Of a DNA stretch of 30,352 nucleotides, positions 7,704 to 13,787 are shown one piece after another (position 1 is the first letter of the stretch; every line of letters starts with the position of its first letter). The notes beneath the pieces were generated by a model, which searched no databases, was not told the DNA's origin, and saw nothing but the letters and a program-made list of their open reading frames with translations. Position numbers and translations under genes: made by a program. Source of the stretch: a virus; IMG/VR virus record IMGVR_UViG_3300022861_000085, positions 1-30,352 of that record; one strand, 5' to 3'.

Positions 7704-7741
7704 CAAAAAAGAGGGCCAGCCGGCTACAAGGCGGCTGGCCC
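7704..7741 (-). terminator. Rho-independent terminator after the tail tube gene
   Basis: A perfect 10-bp inverted repeat, GGGCCAGCCG (7713-7722) and CGGCTGGCCC (7732-7741), with a 9-base loop. On the minus strand it is followed by CTCTTTTTTG. This is the strongest terminator in the late region. It lies between the tail tube and chaperone genes, so it probably reduces read-through. Confidence 0.85.
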
Positions 7742-7751
7742 TTCCCTCAAA

Positions 7752-7780
7752 GCTCCCAGGTGAAGGCATAACCTGGGAGC
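7752..7780 (-). terminator. Second hairpin just after the tail tube stop codon
   Basis: A perfect 10-bp inverted repeat, GCTCCCAGGT (7752-7761) and ACCTGGGAGC (7771-7780), with a 9-base loop. It starts 10 bases after the stop and lacks a strong T-tract (GCTTTGAGGG). It may work with the next hairpin as a tandem terminator, or protect the 3' end of the tail tube mRNA. Confidence 0.6.
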
Positions 7781-7790
7781 GCCCATGAAC

Positions 7791-8534
7791 TTACTGTGCA
7801 GTGATAGTGAACCCTTGGTTGGCGGCGTTGGCAAGCGAGAATGTCGCGTCTTGCAAATCCTTCATCTTGCCACTCCACTTGTAGCTTGGAATGACCACCG
7901 TTCCCGCGTAAACGTCAACGCCGGAGCCGGTCCCCTGCAACGGAAAGAGATAGATTTGCAGCGGCGTACGGTTGATGAGCGCGGCCAGAAAGCCTTCCTG
8001 CCCGGCATCGCCGGCAATGTAATCGAGCTTGGCGGTAGCAGTGAAATCGAGCATCCCCAACATGCGACCCTTCCACGATCCGCCATGGTCGCTCGAATCC
8101 AACTCATCCGCCTTGAACTCGCCGTCAAGGTCCTTGAGACCGGCAAGAATCTGCATGGCTCCGCCGGCGGCCGGAACGTAGCCCAACTGCGCTTGATAGC
8201 CTTGCAGTTTTAAGGGCGTCACATTGACGGCGGTTACCGTCTCATTGGCCGTTCCGGTTCCGCCGGTATAAATAGCATCGCTAGTCACATCGGGTGTGTA
8301 GGTTGTGGTGAGTGCGTTGACGCCTACCGCCAATGCGCCTGGCGGGATGGCGATGATAGCGGAGCCGGCCACCAAATCCACGGCGGCGGATGCGAATGCG
8401 CCACTCACGATTTTTACAGCTCCGGTGGGTGTGGCACCTGTGCCGGTGACGGCAACAGTGACCGCAACCGCCTGCACTGCGGTGACGGTAGTAGGCGCTG
8501 GGGTGACGGTTACTGTAGGCACAAGCAAAGACAT
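7791..8534 (-). CDS. Major tail (tube) protein with N-terminal Ig-like domain
   Basis: A 247-residue protein with GGAGG 9 bases before ATG 8534. Residues 1-95 form a Thr/Val/Ala-rich Ig-like repeat of the Big_3 type: PTVTVTPAPTTVTAV, ATPTGAVKIVSG, PPGALAVGVNALTTTYTP. Residues 100-247 look like a tail tube fold, with LKDLDGEFKADELDSSDHGGSW, LDYIAGDAG, LQIYLFPL and SYKWSGKMKDL. Lambda gpV has its Ig-like domain at the C-terminus; here it is N-terminal. The gene sits between the tail terminator and the chaperone, as expected for a V homologue. Ig-like domains on virions often decorate the surface and may bind the host cell. Confidence 0.8.
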   Translation of the reverse strand: MSLLVPTVTVTPAPTTVTAVQAVAVTVAVTGTGATPTGAVKIVSGAFASAAVDLVAGSAIIAIPPGALAVGVNALTTTYTPDVTSDAIYTGGTGTANETVTAVNVTPLKLQGYQAQLGYVPAAGGAMQILAGLKDLDGEFKADELDSSDHGGSWKGRMLGMLDFTATAKLDYIAGDAGQEGFLAALINRTPLQIYLFPLQGTGSGVDVYAGTVVIPSYKWSGKMKDLQDATFSLANAANQGFTITAQ

Positions 8535-8551
8535 TTCTTATTCCTCCAGGC

Positions 8552-9004
8552 TCACAACTGAGAGCCGTACGTCTTATTGATTGACGGGTCATTCCGTCCT
8601 ACCTCTACTTCAACCCGGATCGTCATATCCACGCAAACTTGGTCGCTTGCAGACTTGTCCACGTAACCGATTTCGATGTTATCGACGTAGACATCTTCGA
8701 CAAGCTGGCCGAGGGTAGGATCGATGCGGATGCGTTGCCATGCCCACAGCACGATAGGATCGGCGGCCAGGTCAACTTCGCTGGTTGCGGCGATGCTGGC
8801 GCGTACCACCATCGTGGCGTCGATCTTTACGGAGTCCTGGGCGCATTCGTACTTGCAATCGATCTTGGTGGGGTATAGGTTGCCGGCGGTTTCAGTGTTG
8901 TCCACCGCCTCAAAGCGCGCCCGGTAGAACGTAGCGGGCGCGCCGTGGGCGTTGAGTGTGGTCATGATGGCCGTTGCGGCCTGGGTCCAAATGGTCTGAG
9001 CCAT
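8552..9004 (-). CDS. Tail terminator protein (gpU-like)
   Basis: A 150-residue protein directly upstream of the tail tube gene. It has an N-terminal helix (WTQAATAIMTTLNA), then beta strands with RARFEAVDNTETAGNLYPTKIDCKYE and VVRASIAA, and a C-terminal strand VDMTIRVEVEV. The size and place match tail terminators, which cap the tube and join it to the neck. The sequence similarity is weak, so the call rests on position and general fold pattern. The start has GGAG about 7 bases upstream. The 17-base gap to the tail tube gene holds that gene's ribosome site. Confidence 0.55.
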   Translation of the reverse strand: MAQTIWTQAATAIMTTLNAHGAPATFYRARFEAVDNTETAGNLYPTKIDCKYECAQDSVKIDATMVVRASIAATSEVDLAADPIVLWAWQRIRIDPTLGQLVEDVYVDNIEIGYVDKSASDQVCVDMTIRVEVEVGRNDPSINKTYGSQL

Positions 9005-9021
9005 AGCTCACTCCGTTCGCA

Positions 9022-9056
9022 GGGATCAGGGGTCAGGGGTCAGGGATCAGGGGTCA
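9022..9056. repeat. Heptamer tandem repeat, GGGRTCA x5
   Basis: Five consecutive 7-base units: GGGATCA, GGGGTCA, GGGGTCA, GGGATCA, GGGGTCA. The array ends one base before the stop codon of the SSB gene and fills the gap up to the tail terminator gene. It resembles short tandemly repeated (STRR-type) heptamers. Confidence 0.9.
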
Positions 9057-9057
9057 G

Positions 9058-9456
9058 TTAAAAGGCGGCGCTGTACGCTTCATCGGGAACTTTGGCCGGG
9101 CTTGAGTCCTTGCTATCGAGCAAGACAAGCTCCTCAGCAACGATGTTGGTTTTCCAGCGCTTCTGTTGGGTGTCGTCTTCCCAGGAGATGGTGCGCAGGC
9201 GGCCGGAGATGTAGACCTTGGAACCTTTGCGGAGATAGTCACGGGCGATTTCAGCCAGGCGGCCAAAGAGGATCACCGAATGCCACTCGGTGTGATCTTC
9301 CCACTGCGGCCCCGCCTTATCGCTGTTGGGAACTTTCTTCCGTTCGTTGGTTGCGATGGAGACCGTCGTCCGCAACGTTCCATTTTGCGATGCTTTGGTT
9401 TCCGGCGGCTGGCCTACGTTGCCCAACAGGGTGACTGAGTTCACGCTCTTGCTCAT
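9058..9456 (-). CDS. ssb: Single-stranded DNA-binding protein
   Basis: A 132-residue OB-fold SSB. The pattern is clear: SVTLLGNVGQPPETK, TTVSIATNER, HTEWHSVILFGRLAEIARDY, LRKGSKVYISGRLR, and a basic TQQKRWKTNIVAEELVLL segment. The start chosen is ATG 9456 (MSKSVNSV), with AGGA upstream; the longer frame would need a TTG at 9474. SSBs coat single-stranded DNA in replication and recombination. Two points are odd. The gene lies among neck and tail genes instead of the replication region, and the C-terminus ends DEAYSAAF in place of the usual acidic tip ending in IPF, which binds partner proteins. Confidence 0.9.
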   Translation of the reverse strand: MSKSVNSVTLLGNVGQPPETKASQNGTLRTTVSIATNERKKVPNSDKAGPQWEDHTEWHSVILFGRLAEIARDYLRKGSKVYISGRLRTISWEDDTQQKRWKTNIVAEELVLLDSKDSSPAKVPDEAYSAAF

Positions 9457-9515
9457 GGTTGACGTTCCTTTCAACGTGCAACATTCGATTCGTTAATCCG
9501 GTTTGCATGAATGCC

Positions 9516-9818
9516 TCATGTGCGCTTGAGATACAGCTCTGTAACCTGCATGTCGCGCGATTCAGGCAGGGAGTGGACGGTGTACGAGACACCGCCCACA
9601 GTGATGGGGTCAAGAGGTTTGGGCGTGGCCGTGAAAGCGTTGTACGGGATGTGCAGCACTATCGTGTTGCGCTCGAATCCGCCGGGGCCTCCGCCGTGTG
9701 AGAAAACATCGCTAGATGTATCAAGGATTCCGTTCACGGCCGGCTCGTTATTCCAGATCACTGGAGACTGTTGGCCAAAGTCATCGAAGAATACGTGCAG
9801 ATCGGAATCACCAAACAT
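9516..9818 (-). CDS. Head-tail joining protein (gpFII-like)
   Basis: A 100-residue protein with a beta-rich pattern: VNGILDTSSDVFS, then FERNTIVLHIPYNAF, then DPITVGGVSYTVHSL and a final TELYLKR strand. This order of strands (a GI-D segment, an isolated strand, a G-V-Y strand and a closing L-L strand) is what I expect of FII-type connectors, which bind the portal complex and receive the tail. It lies between the capsid gene and the tail genes, where such a connector belongs. Alternative: another small neck protein. Confidence 0.5.
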   Translation of the reverse strand: MFGDSDLHVFFDDFGQQSPVIWNNEPAVNGILDTSSDVFSHGGGPGGFERNTIVLHIPYNAFTATPKPLDPITVGGVSYTVHSLPESRDMQVTELYLKRT

Positions 9819-9826
9819 GAGCGCGC

Positions 9827-10087
9827 CTAGAAGTTCGGATTGTTGGTCAACGCGTCCTGCGTAGCGTTGAAGGTGGATTGATCGGCGGTAAGCTGGGTTT
9901 GCGCGGCGGCGACCGCAGCGGTGTCGGCTGCGATGGTTGCGGCGGTGACCGTGGCGCTTGTGGCCAGGACCGCGCGCCCGGCGGAGACGATCCAGGCCGC
10001 GTCTCCGTCGGACACGTCCACCGTGTCTCCAGCGTTGTGAATCTGGCCGTTAAAAACGCCGGCTTGGGTGAGGGTGATTGCCGTCAC
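9827..10087 (-). CDS. Small neck/capsid-associated protein with a helical tail
   Basis: An 86-residue protein with a GTG start one base after the stop of the preceding gene, and a purine-rich AAAGAAAGG site upstream. The first 40 residues (GVFNGQIHNAGDTVDVSDGDAAWIV) resemble small phage proteins that recur after capsid genes. The rest is an Ala/Thr-rich helix followed by a flexible end. No function is known; its site after the capsid gene suggests a structural or assembly role. The core pattern also appears in the neighbouring protein at 10089-10391. Confidence 0.6.
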   Translation of the reverse strand: MTAITLTQAGVFNGQIHNAGDTVDVSDGDAAWIVSAGRAVLATSATVTAATIAADTAAVAAAQTQLTADQSTFNATQDALTNNPNF

Positions 10088-10088
10088 G

Positions 10089-10391
10089 TTACTTGCCTTT
10101 CTTTGCGACGGCCAGCTCTGTTTCGAGGTTGGCAATGCGGGCCTTGAGAACTTCCTCGGTGGACGGTTGCGCGGCGCGCTTGGCGGCCTCTTCGGTGGAC
10201 TTGATTTCCGCCTTGACGGCGGCGACGTTCTCGCCCGTAGCCTCGGCCACGCGGTCGTGTTGGAGAAGGTACTTGAAGTTGTGGCCGGACATCTCAACCA
10301 CTTCGCCCTTTTCCATGCGCTCGCCGTCCACAACCATGTCAACCCGCAACACGGCCTTGACGGTTTTGTTTCCTTTGTTCGCTGTAAGCAT
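10089..10391 (-). CDS. Small neck/capsid-associated protein with coiled coil
   Basis: A 100-residue protein. Residues 10-50 hold VDGERMEKGEVVEMSGHNFKYLLQ, a beta pattern similar to that of the next gene and to other small proteins found after capsid genes. The C-terminal half (about 52-100) is charged and helical (STEEAAKRAAQPSTEEV, ARIANLETELAVAKKGK), probably a coiled coil. The start ATG 10391 follows GAGG by about 7 bases. The function is unknown; a role in neck or capsid assembly is inferred from position. Confidence 0.6.
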   Translation of the reverse strand: MLTANKGNKTVKAVLRVDMVVDGERMEKGEVVEMSGHNFKYLLQHDRVAEATGENVAAVKAEIKSTEEAAKRAAQPSTEEVLKARIANLETELAVAKKGK

Positions 10392-10402
10392 CGATCACCT
10401 CG

Positions 10403-10422
10403 GCGGGGCCTCGCGGCCCCGC
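10403..10422 (-). terminator. Intergenic hairpin after the capsid gene
   Basis: A perfect 8-bp inverted repeat, GCGGGGCC (10403-10410) and GGCCCCGC (10415-10422), with loop TCGC. No T-tract follows on the minus strand. It may act as an attenuator or an mRNA 3'-end protector between the strongly expressed capsid gene and the small neck genes. Confidence 0.4.
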
Positions 10423-10457
10423 AGTTGTCAGTTATCAGTTGTCAGTGGACAGTTACC
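10423..10457. repeat. Heptamer tandem repeat, AGTTRTC x5
   Basis: Five 7-base units: AGTTGTC, AGTTATC, AGTTGTC, AGTGGAC, AGTTACC; the last two are degenerate. The array lies between the capsid stop codon and the hairpin at 10403-10422. Read as TCAGTTR it is akin to the TCAGGGR array at 9022-9056. Confidence 0.85.
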
Positions 10458-10475
10458 GGGAAAGCATCACCCCGA

Positions 10476-12563
10476 TTAGCTGATTGCGATGTAGGGGTTG
10501 GCAACGAAAGCCGCAACGTGCCGGCAAGCGATGTCGTGCAGCGCGCGCTGGGTGACAACAATCGCGCCACTGGCGGCCTGGGTGTACGGATCGACGACCA
10601 CCTCACGCGCGCCCCAATCGGCAACGATCAACTGGCCCCAATCGCCAAACACGGCGTTGTGCAGGATGGAGCCGGTTACGCCCGCCTTGGTTCCGTTCTT
10701 GGCAAGCTGGTTGGTGACGGCCGCGCGATAGCCGGCGGGGCCTTGCGTGTCGATGCCCAGCGGGTCCTTGGGGCCGTCATCCCAGATCGGGAGAGCATAG
10801 CCGGATGCAAACTTCGGCGTTGCCTTGAGCTGGGCGCGTACTTCCGGCGTGAACATGAATCCGGAGGTGGCCACATCCGCGTTGGCGGCTGCAACGGTGG
10901 ATTCAAATGCCAGAATGTCAGCCCAGGTGAGCGGCTTGCCGCCATCACCGAATGCAGTACCGGAAGGCGAAAGCAGCGTGAGGCCGGTGAGGTTCATCAG
11001 GCCAACCGGGTTTGCGCCGCCGGTGGGACCACTGAGCGCGGCCAGGTCAAGGGCCAACAGAATCACCCTGTCCTGATCGGCGCGGGCCAGGCCCTCGATG
11101 TCGGGCGCGGTTTCCGCCAACAGTTCCACGGTCCATGCGGTCTGCGTCGAGATGCGGTGCGGGGTCACGGAAATAAAATCCATGGAGAGATCGGACGGAG
11201 TAACAGCCGCGCCCTCACCCACCCACTGCGCAGTGCCGGCACCGGACTGACGAGGCAACCGGATAACTCCGGTCAACCCACCCAGGCGGCGCGCGCCAAG
11301 CTGCTCAACGCGCGGACGATTGCGCAGAATCTCGATGACTTCCGGCCGCGTGTAGGTGGCTACGGCGGCGGCTTCGGAGGTTACCGCAATCTGGCCGGCT
11401 CCGCTACCGATGCCCTGCGTACCGAGAGCGCGCGACATGGAATCCGGAATCAGCGGGCCTTCCGTGGTGATCTTGAGGCGCTTTTTCAGTTCATCGCTGA
11501 ACTCACGCTCCAAGGCCGCATCGCAGAGAGACGCGGAAAACGAGCCGGGGCGGGCCGCATTGGTGAGTGAACGAACCAACCGGAACACGGAGAACCGCTT
11601 CTGATCAGACTTATCCATCTCGCCGAAAAGGTTGGTGCCGGCGGTGCCCACCTTGCTGGCATCGTTAGCGGCGCAAATCTTGCGCGAGACCAGATCGCGG
11701 AACTTGTCCGAGGAGGTGTTATCGGCGATGGCTTTCTGGGCCTCGTCAATGGTGACGTACTTGCGGAAATCGGAATCGGTCGCAACGGCCATGATGTCAT
11801 TGCGCCGCGCAAGCTCAAGTTCCGCTGCGGTTTTCTCAGCCGTTTCGGCCATGTTTCTTTTCTCCTGTGCGGGTGGAACAACGATTGCGGGTTGTGCAGC
11901 GGGAGCCGGATCGGCGCTCCGCCGCAAGACGGTTTCAAACTCAACCGGGAAATCTTGGTCACCGGACTCGGAGCGACCTTGGCCCACGGTGGGATCGGCG
12001 GGCACGGTGACAAGCGATCCGTCGAACGGTTCCCAATCGCGGACCTCGCAGCGGGCAATGCAATCACATGTGCTATCGCTGCAATTAGCGCAATCTCCGG
12101 CCTTGCACTCGTCGCAATCGCAAGTGCAATCCGGGTCCGCAGTGCGCACCATCTTGTGAACGCGATAACCCACCGAGGCGGAAGTGAGAATCTTGTCGTC
12201 GTAGTCCTGGCGCTTTTCCTGCGCAAACGCCGAGCGGCTGAACGGCCCCTCAACCACAAGCCGGCCGTCTTTGATTTCGTACTTATCTACAATGCCGAGC
12301 TGTTTGTTGGGGTCGTGATTGAAGTTATTGGGAACCTGGCCGGAATCGAGGCGCTCTGTGCGAATGCTCTTCTTATCGTGCTGAAGAACCTCATTGCCCG
12401 GACCAAACCAATAATTCCGCTGGTAAGGGGTTTCACTGGAGACGGCAAAGCGAAACCGGCCCGGATCGGGGCCGGACAGCCGTTCGCCCTCTTTCGGCTC
12501 CGCGTCTATTTTTGCGGCCCGATACTGCATCGGAAGCGCCGCCGGTATGCTCTTAGTGCTCAT
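10476..12563 (-). CDS. Prohead protease fused to major capsid protein (HK97 fold)
   Basis: A 695-residue protein starting at ATG 12563; a GTG at 12611 is less likely. Residues 1-195 form an HK97-type (S78) prohead protease: His83 in FNHDPNKQLG and Ser130 in SASVGYRV, then WEPFDGSLVTVPADP. A segment with nine cysteines (146-172) interrupts it. A Pro/Ala linker (215-235) and a helical delta-like region follow. The HK97 capsid domain occupies about 330-695, with VEQLGARRLGGLTGVIRLPR, WVGEGAAVTPSD and DWGQLIVADW. The protease normally trims scaffold and capsid inside the prohead and then destroys itself. A ribosome site and ATG at 11852 could give the capsid part alone (458 residues). Confidence 0.9.
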   Translation of the reverse strand: MSTKSIPAALPMQYRAAKIDAEPKEGERLSGPDPGRFRFAVSSETPYQRNYWFGPGNEVLQHDKKSIRTERLDSGQVPNNFNHDPNKQLGIVDKYEIKDGRLVVEGPFSRSAFAQEKRQDYDDKILTSASVGYRVHKMVRTADPDCTCDCDECKAGDCANCSDSTCDCIARCEVRDWEPFDGSLVTVPADPTVGQGRSESGDQDFPVEFETVLRRSADPAPAAQPAIVVPPAQEKRNMAETAEKTAAELELARRNDIMAVATDSDFRKYVTIDEAQKAIADNTSSDKFRDLVSRKICAANDASKVGTAGTNLFGEMDKSDQKRFSVFRLVRSLTNAARPGSFSASLCDAALEREFSDELKKRLKITTEGPLIPDSMSRALGTQGIGSGAGQIAVTSEAAAVATYTRPEVIEILRNRPRVEQLGARRLGGLTGVIRLPRQSGAGTAQWVGEGAAVTPSDLSMDFISVTPHRISTQTAWTVELLAETAPDIEGLARADQDRVILLALDLAALSGPTGGANPVGLMNLTGLTLLSPSGTAFGDGGKPLTWADILAFESTVAAANADVATSGFMFTPEVRAQLKATPKFASGYALPIWDDGPKDPLGIDTQGPAGYRAAVTNQLAKNGTKAGVTGSILHNAVFGDWGQLIVADWGAREVVVDPYTQAASGAIVVTQRALHDIACRHVAAFVANPYIAIS
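11850..11866 (-). promoter_or_regulatory. Internal ribosome-binding site and ATG for the capsid part
   Basis: On the minus strand AGGAG (11866-11862) lies 9 bases before an in-frame ATG (11852-11850) at residue 238 of the fusion, at the junction between the protease linker and the delta-like region. It looks like a working start for a separate capsid product. This recalls lambda C and Nu3, where the in-frame internal start makes the scaffold. Confidence 0.55.
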
Positions 12564-12607
12564 AACTTCACTGTGCGGCGGAATGGAAAAAGCCCGCCAA
12601 TTTCGGA
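12564..12607 (-). promoter_or_regulatory. Leader of the protease-capsid gene with the repeated motif
   Basis: On the minus strand CGCCGCACAGTGA (12580-12568) is followed four bases later by the ATG. The same 13-mer stands in the same position before the gpM-like gene. The GTGAAG next to the start is a weak ribosome site. No convincing promoter elements are visible. Confidence 0.4.
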
Positions 12608-13291
12608 TCACACAGTGATGAGCATTTCCTGGCTGAGCCGCTGAGCTGCGATTTCGCAGTAACGCTCCTCGCGCTCAATGCCGATGGCAGACAAGCCCAG
12701 GGCCTTGGCCGCTTCTAACGTGGTGCCACTGCCCATGAATGGATCGAGCACGGACTTACACGTATCGGGCGCTTGCAGGATGGCCCAGCGCATCACGTCT
12801 TGCGGTTTCTGCGTTGGATGTGTGCGCACATCTTTGCAGCCGGGCTGCACAAGAAACCCATTCCATCGATAAGCGATCCGGCGCACGGCTTTGTTGAGAT
12901 TGGTCCAAGCCAGTTCGCAATCGGCAAAGTCTGTATTGCCGCGCAACTTATCCCACACCAGCCAGCACTTGGAAGGTGGGAGTTGAAAGTAATTGCCGCC
13001 AAAGATGATCTGGTACGGCGCGCATGAGCGGATGAGGTCTATCAGCTCCGCATCGGGCGGAGAATCGTCCCAAGCACCGTCGCCGTAATCACGTTTGGCA
13101 ATCATCTTGCCGGCCGCCAAGCCGGTGTGGTGTTGCTTGACGCCGTGGCCGCCAAACTTATGTCGCGCCGCGCCGATGCCGTACGGCGGATCGGTGCAGA
13201 GGAGAGCAGCTTTTACGCTGCCCCCCCTTAACACCTCGCGACAATCCCCGCAATAGATGGTGATACCCGCGTGCTCATAGTACGGAGTCAT
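12608..13291 (-). CDS. DNA adenine-N6 / cytosine-N4 methyltransferase
   Basis: A 227-residue protein with the amino-methyltransferase motifs in the order IV then I: DPPYGIG at 34-40 as the catalytic motif, and VLDPFMGSGTTLEAA near 180-195 as the SAM-binding motif, followed by GIEREERYCEIAAQRL. This order fits the beta class. It would methylate adenine N6 or cytosine N4 in a short target; the target cannot be read from sequence. No matching restriction gene is present, so it looks like an orphan phage methylase that may shield phage DNA from host restriction. It is placed between head genes, 15 bases after the small secreted protein. Confidence 0.9.
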   Translation of the reverse strand: MTPYYEHAGITIYCGDCREVLRGGSVKAALLCTDPPYGIGAARHKFGGHGVKQHHTGLAAGKMIAKRDYGDGAWDDSPPDAELIDLIRSCAPYQIIFGGNYFQLPPSKCWLVWDKLRGNTDFADCELAWTNLNKAVRRIAYRWNGFLVQPGCKDVRTHPTQKPQDVMRWAILQAPDTCKSVLDPFMGSGTTLEAAKALGLSAIGIEREERYCEIAAQRLSQEMLITV

Positions 13292-13306
13292 TGACGCTCT
13301 TTCGAC

Positions 13307-13738
13307 TTAGCTGAACAGGTGGAAGCTGAAACAGCGCGGGTTGGTGGTAGGCGCGGTCGTGGTGATGGTGAAGCTGGTACCGATGACGCGCGCCGAGACG
13401 GTGGGCGGAGCGGTGGCCGGCGTGGTGTTACAGGTAACGCCCAGGTTGGTGCCGAGCGAGGAATCTTCCTGCACGATGATGTGCGATCCGGACGCAACCG
13501 CAGAGTCATTGACCACCACGGTAGTAGCGCCGGCCGCCACAACCACGGAGCCGGTGAGGTCGTTGGCACAGACCGCTGGGGCCGTCTTGGAGACGCAATC
13601 GAGACCGCCGTAGATGGGATGGCCCAGCGTGTCATAGGCGATGGGCGTCTGCTGTGCGCTCTGCGCGCTCGAAAATGAAACAGCCAACGCAAGCGCACAT
13701 GCACAGACCAAACCGAAAACCGCGAATTTCAATTTCAT
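13307..13738 (-). CDS. Small secreted protein of unknown function
   Basis: A 143-residue protein. AAGGAGGG lies 5 bases before ATG 13738, the best ribosome site in this area; the longer frame upstream has none. Residues 1-26 form a Sec signal peptide (MKLK, about 18 hydrophobic residues, then SSAQSAQQ). The mature part is Ser/Thr/Val/Ala-rich and probably all beta, with four cysteines. I recognise no family. It follows another signal-peptide protein within the head operon, which is unusual. Surface display, virion decoration after export, or host conversion are possible; none is shown. Confidence 0.7.
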   Translation of the reverse strand: MKLKFAVFGLVCACALALAVSFSSAQSAQQTPIAYDTLGHPIYGGLDCVSKTAPAVCANDLTGSVVVAAGATTVVVNDSAVASGSHIIVQEDSSLGTNLGVTCNTTPATAPPTVSARVIGTSFTITTTAPTTNPRCFSFHLFS

Positions 13739-13763
13739 ATTCCCTCCTTGGGAATGGGTTGAG

Positions 13764-13781
13764 GCATCGAGACCACGATGC
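13764..13781 (-). other. Small intergenic hairpin
   Basis: An inverted repeat GCATCG (13764-13769) and CGATGC (13776-13781) with a 6-base loop, placed just after the stop codon of the larger secreted protein. There is no T-tract. It may be an attenuator or an mRNA-processing hairpin. Confidence 0.3.
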
Positions 13782-13787
13782 GGTGGA

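Noticed and set aside
9022-9056. Heptamer array as a CRISPR remnant
   Set aside because: Units are 7 bases with no spacers, and there are no cas genes.
10068-11570. A 500-codon open frame on the plus strand
   Set aside because: It lies fully opposite the capsid domain and the small neck genes, has no ribosome site, and its translation has low-complexity features of a shadow frame.
12585-12600. GGCGG...CCGCC with TTTTT before the capsid gene as a terminator
   Set aside because: The stem is only 5 bp with a 12-base loop that contains the T-run, so it is not a proper terminator.
12564-12611. A GTG start at 12611 for the protease-capsid gene
   Set aside because: It would overlap the methylase stop and add 16 residues with no family match; ATG 12563 gives the usual start of the protease.
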